A stretch of DNA of 7,913 nt, taken from NCBI GenBank assembly GCA_002452695.1, contig DKFA01000123.1:1-7913 (forward strand), written 5' to 3'. The position numbers were made by a program, and so were the translations under genes. Origin of the DNA: Dehalococcoidia bacterium UBA6808 (GTDB taxonomy: Bacteria > Chloroflexota > Dehalococcoidia > GIF9 > UBA5629). Position 1 is the first letter of the stretch; each line of letters starts with the position of its first letter. Under the pieces are notes generated by a model. It saw nothing but the letters and a program-made list of their open reading frames with translations, was not told where the DNA came from and did no database searches. This document shows, piece by piece, positions 5,872-7,913 of this stretch.

Positions 5872-7650
5872 ATGTGCGGAATAATCGGCTACACGTCCAG
5901 GTCAGACAAGGCAGCCTCGGTGATCTTTCAGGGACTGAAAAGGATGGAATACCGCGGCTACGATTCATCAGGCATGGCCACACTCAATAGAGGAAAGATA
6001 CTGATCCGCAAGGGCGTGGGATACCTCGAGGACGTCAACCGTGAAGAGAAGCTGAGCAGTCTGCCCGGTGTGACAGGCATCGGGCATACGCGCTGGGCCA
6101 CGCACGGCGGCGTGACCCAGACCAATACGCACCCGCACCACGACTGCAAGGACCAGATCGCCGTAATACACAACGGCATCATCGACAACTACCAGGCCCT
6201 CAGGCATAGCCTGATCAAGCGCGGCCATAATTTCATCTCCGAGACAGATACCGAGGTCATCCCGCACATGCTGGAAGTCGAAATGGACAAAGGCCGTTCG
6301 CTGAAAGAGGCCGTGCTGGCGGTGGCGCCGCGGCTGGAAGGGTCCTATGCCTTCCTCGCCATCTGCGTCAGGGAACCTGGCAAGATCGTCGGGACGCGCA
6401 GGGGCAGCCCGCTGGTGGTGGGCGCTGCTCCCGGCAAGGCCTTCGCCGCCAGCGATTCACTGGCCCTCGCCGGGCAGGTCGACCAGCTCTACATGCTGGG
6501 AGAGAACGAGGTCGTCGAGCTGACTCCCAACGGGGCCACCTTCTACGACCACACCGGCAGACAGATCGAGAAAAAGCCGGTCAAGCCCGATACGCAATGG
6601 GACGATACCGACAAGGGTGATTTCCCCTTCTACATGCTCAAGGAAATCATGGAGCAGCCCAAAACATTGCAGGCCGCTTCAGATCAGGACAGCGAGCTGT
6701 TCACCTCCATCGCACTGGACATGCTGAGGGCGGACCAGGTCATCATCACCGCCTGCGGTTCCTCGCGTTACGCCGCCCTGGTGGGCAGATACCTTTTTTC
6801 CAGCGTGGGCCGGAAGTTCGCCGAGGTCGTGATGGCGTCCGAGTTCCAGTACTTCGCCGAATCGCTGGGCCGCAACACGCTGGTAATCGCCGTCTCGCAG
6901 AGCGGTGAGACGCTGGACGTGGTCGAAGGCATTACGCTGGCCCGCCGCGCCGGCGCCAAAATAGTCTCGATCATCAACCGCCCGCAGTCGCTGCTGGGAG
7001 AACTGAGCCATAACGTAATCTACCTTAACTGCGGGCCCGAGATAGGCGTGGCCGCGACCAAGACCTTCCTCAACCAGGTGGCGGTCTTCTACCTGCTGGC
7101 CTTCTCCATGGTGCATTCCTTCGATATGGCTGCCGATAATATACGCAAGGTCTGCAAGCAGATCTCCAGGTCGCTGGAATGGAATATCAAAACGATCTCC
7201 GATATCGCCGCCAGATACGCCAGCAAAAACGATTTCTACTACATCGCGCGCGGCATCAATTTCGCCATCGCCTCCGAGGGCGCCCTCAAACTCAAGGAGA
7301 TATCCTACATCCATGCCGAGGGCATGCCGGCCGGCGAGCTCAAGCACGGCACGCTCTCCCTGATCGAAAAGGACACCCCTGTGCTGGTCATCTGCCCGAG
7401 CGATTACACCTACCAGGAGACGCTCAGCAACGCCATGGAAGCCAAGGCCAGAGGGGCCAAAATCATCGCCGTCTCGGACGAGAACAACGAGATCTATGAC
7501 CACTGGATCAGGATACCCAAGGTGCACGAGTTACTCTACCCCCTGGTGGCCGTGGTGCCGCTGCAACTGCTGGCCTACCAGCTTGCGCTGGAGCGCGGGC
7601 ACAACCCGGACAAGCCGCGCAACCTGGCCAAGTCGGTGACGGTAAAGTGA
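5872..7650 (+). CDS. glmS: Glutamine-fructose-6-phosphate aminotransferase (isomerizing)
   Basis: GlmS turns fructose-6-phosphate and glutamine into glucosamine-6-phosphate and glutamate, the entry step to UDP-GlcNAc, peptidoglycan and surface glycans, in the cytoplasm. The 592 residues are slightly fewer than the common 600-610. The N-terminal glutaminase domain (about 1-225) has the nucleophile Cys2 after the start Met, HTRWATHG (72-79), the oxyanion-hole Asn101-Gly102 and ETDTE (124-128). The first SIS domain (about 285-420) has ACGSS (294-298), SQSGET (342-347) and EIGVAATKTFLNQ. The second (about 450-592) has SEGALKLKE (468-476) and ELKHG (489-493). Lys473, Glu476 and His492 match the E. 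coli isomerase residues, and the end NPDKPRNLAKSVTVK carries the conserved C-terminal lysine. The start is fixed by the need for Cys at position 2 and by GGGGAT (5860-5865 region) about 7 bases upstream. All key residues are present, so the enzyme should be active. Confidence 0.97.
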   Translation: MCGIIGYTSRSDKAASVIFQGLKRMEYRGYDSSGMATLNRGKILIRKGVGYLEDVNREEKLSSLPGVTGIGHTRWATHGGVTQTNTHPHHDCKDQIAVIHNGIIDNYQALRHSLIKRGHNFISETDTEVIPHMLEVEMDKGRSLKEAVLAVAPRLEGSYAFLAICVREPGKIVGTRRGSPLVVGAAPGKAFAASDSLALAGQVDQLYMLGENEVVELTPNGATFYDHTGRQIEKKPVKPDTQWDDTDKGDFPFYMLKEIMEQPKTLQAASDQDSELFTSIALDMLRADQVIITACGSSRYAALVGRYLFSSVGRKFAEVVMASEFQYFAESLGRNTLVIAVSQSGETLDVVEGITLARRAGAKIVSIINRPQSLLGELSHNVIYLNCGPEIGVAATKTFLNQVAVFYLLAFSMVHSFDMAADNIRKVCKQISRSLEWNIKTISDIAARYASKNDFYYIARGINFAIASEGALKLKEISYIHAEGMPAGELKHGTLSLIEKDTPVLVICPSDYTYQETLSNAMEAKARGAKIIAVSDENNEIYDHWIRIPKVHELLYPLVAVVPLQLLAYQLALERGHNPDKPRNLAKSVTVK

Positions 7651-7687
7651 GTTCCCCACAAATACGTGTTAAGATGAAGTGAACGGT

Positions 7688-7716
7688 TTGACTTACGCCG
7701 TATTTACCGATAACCT
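7688..7716 (+). promoter_or_regulatory. Possible promoter giving a leaderless glycosyltransferase mRNA
   Basis: TTGACT (7688-7693, 5 of 6 matches) stands 17 bases before TAACCT (7711-7716), which keeps the first two and the last base of TATAAT. Only eight bases separate this -10 box from the ATG at 7725, so the transcript would begin at or next to the start codon. The ATG has no purine-rich Shine-Dalgarno in front of it, which agrees with a leaderless message. Co-transcription from glmS is the other possibility. Confidence 0.4.
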
Positions 7717-7724
7717 GTTTACAC

Positions 7725-7913
7725 ATGAATACAGCGGAGCATAAGAAGGTTATAGCCGTCATACCCTGCCTCAACGAGGAGAAGTTCATCGGCGACGTCG
7801 TTGCCGAAGCGGCCAGGCATGTGGATGAGGTGATCGTGGTCGACGACGGCTCCTCCGATAACACTTCAGGCGCAGCCTCAGCGGCAGGCGCCACCGTGAT
7901 CAGACACAGCAGA
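7725..7913 (+). CDS. Family 2 glycosyltransferase, dolichol-phosphate-mannosyltransferase-like (3' end missing)
   Basis: The frame is open from the ATG at 7725 to the right edge, where the sequence ends inside the gene; 63 residues are visible. They begin a GT-A Rossmann-like fold: a beta strand ending in IPCLNEE (13-19), a helix, then VIVVDDGSSDNT (36-47). Asp40 and Asp41 are the expected nucleotide-sugar binding acids. This pattern is typical of GT2 enzymes that move a sugar from a nucleotide sugar to a polyprenyl phosphate or to a growing glycan. The exact donor and acceptor cannot be read from this fragment. A stop codon in frame at 7689-7691, with no start codon between it and 7725, fixes this ATG as the first possible start. 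It lies 74 bases after glmS, on the same strand, and could share in cell-surface glycan synthesis (inferred). Confidence 0.88.
   Translation, partial: MNTAEHKKVIAVIPCLNEEKFIGDVVAEAARHVDEVIVVDDGSSDNTSGAASAAGATVIRHSR

Noticed and set aside
6679..7527. A 282-codon open frame on the minus strand inside glmS
   Set aside because: It is fully antisense to catalytic parts of glmS, has no recognisable domain or ribosome site, and is explained by codon bias.
7660..7705. Inverted arms AAATACG and CGTATTT after glmS as a terminator
   Set aside because: The arms are AT-rich, only seven bases long and 32 bases apart, with no T run; they more likely occur by chance across the promoter of the next gene.

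Overview
This 7.9-kb stretch looks like bacterial chromosome from an anaerobe: genes are tightly packed and moderately GC-rich, with clear Shine-Dalgarno sequences (several genes), sigma70-like promoters and an intrinsic terminator. The gene set (queA, an ETF with a ferredoxin-fused alpha subunit next to a membrane heterodisulfide-reductase-like protein, a DUF1616-type protein, glmS, a family 2 glycosyltransferase) would fit an uncultured member of the Chloroflexota (Dehalococcoidia-like). That assignment is an inference of low confidence. I see no mobile element, CRISPR array, tRNA or rRNA.

Layout: (1) The 3' two thirds of queA (tRNA queuosine synthesis) enter from the left on the + strand and end at 658. 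(2) A three-gene minus-strand operon reads etfB (4939-4121), ferredoxin-etfA (4093-2750), then a membrane Fe-S oxidoreductase (2724-745). Its gaps are only 27 and 25 bases, and it ends in an intrinsic terminator in the 86-base gap to queA. (3) A 355-base divergent intergenic region (4940-5294) holds a promoter for each direction, a near-perfect CRP-type dyad and several other small dyads. (4) On the + strand follow a small single-TM DUF1616-like protein (5295-5735), glmS (5872-7650) and the start of a glycosyltransferase gene that runs off the right edge (7725-7913).

How the genes work together: the minus-strand operon is a self-contained electron route. EtfAB collects electrons from flavin dehydrogenases, most likely acyl-CoA dehydrogenases encoded elsewhere. 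The membrane protein has the make-up of an ETF:menaquinone oxidoreductase (EMO type): a NarI-like haem-b domain, two [4Fe-4S] motifs and two CCG domains. It would pass the electrons to the quinone pool. The right-hand genes point to cell-surface sugar chemistry: GlmS makes glucosamine-6-phosphate, the glycosyltransferase would use activated sugars, and the DUF1616-like protein is probably displayed outside the membrane.

The most notable points are the ferredoxin-EtfA/EMO module, an unusual cysteine spacing in the first cluster motif of EtfA, the CRP-type operator in the divergent region, and a glycosyltransferase gene whose only good promoter would give a leaderless mRNA. I found no clearly undescribed system.
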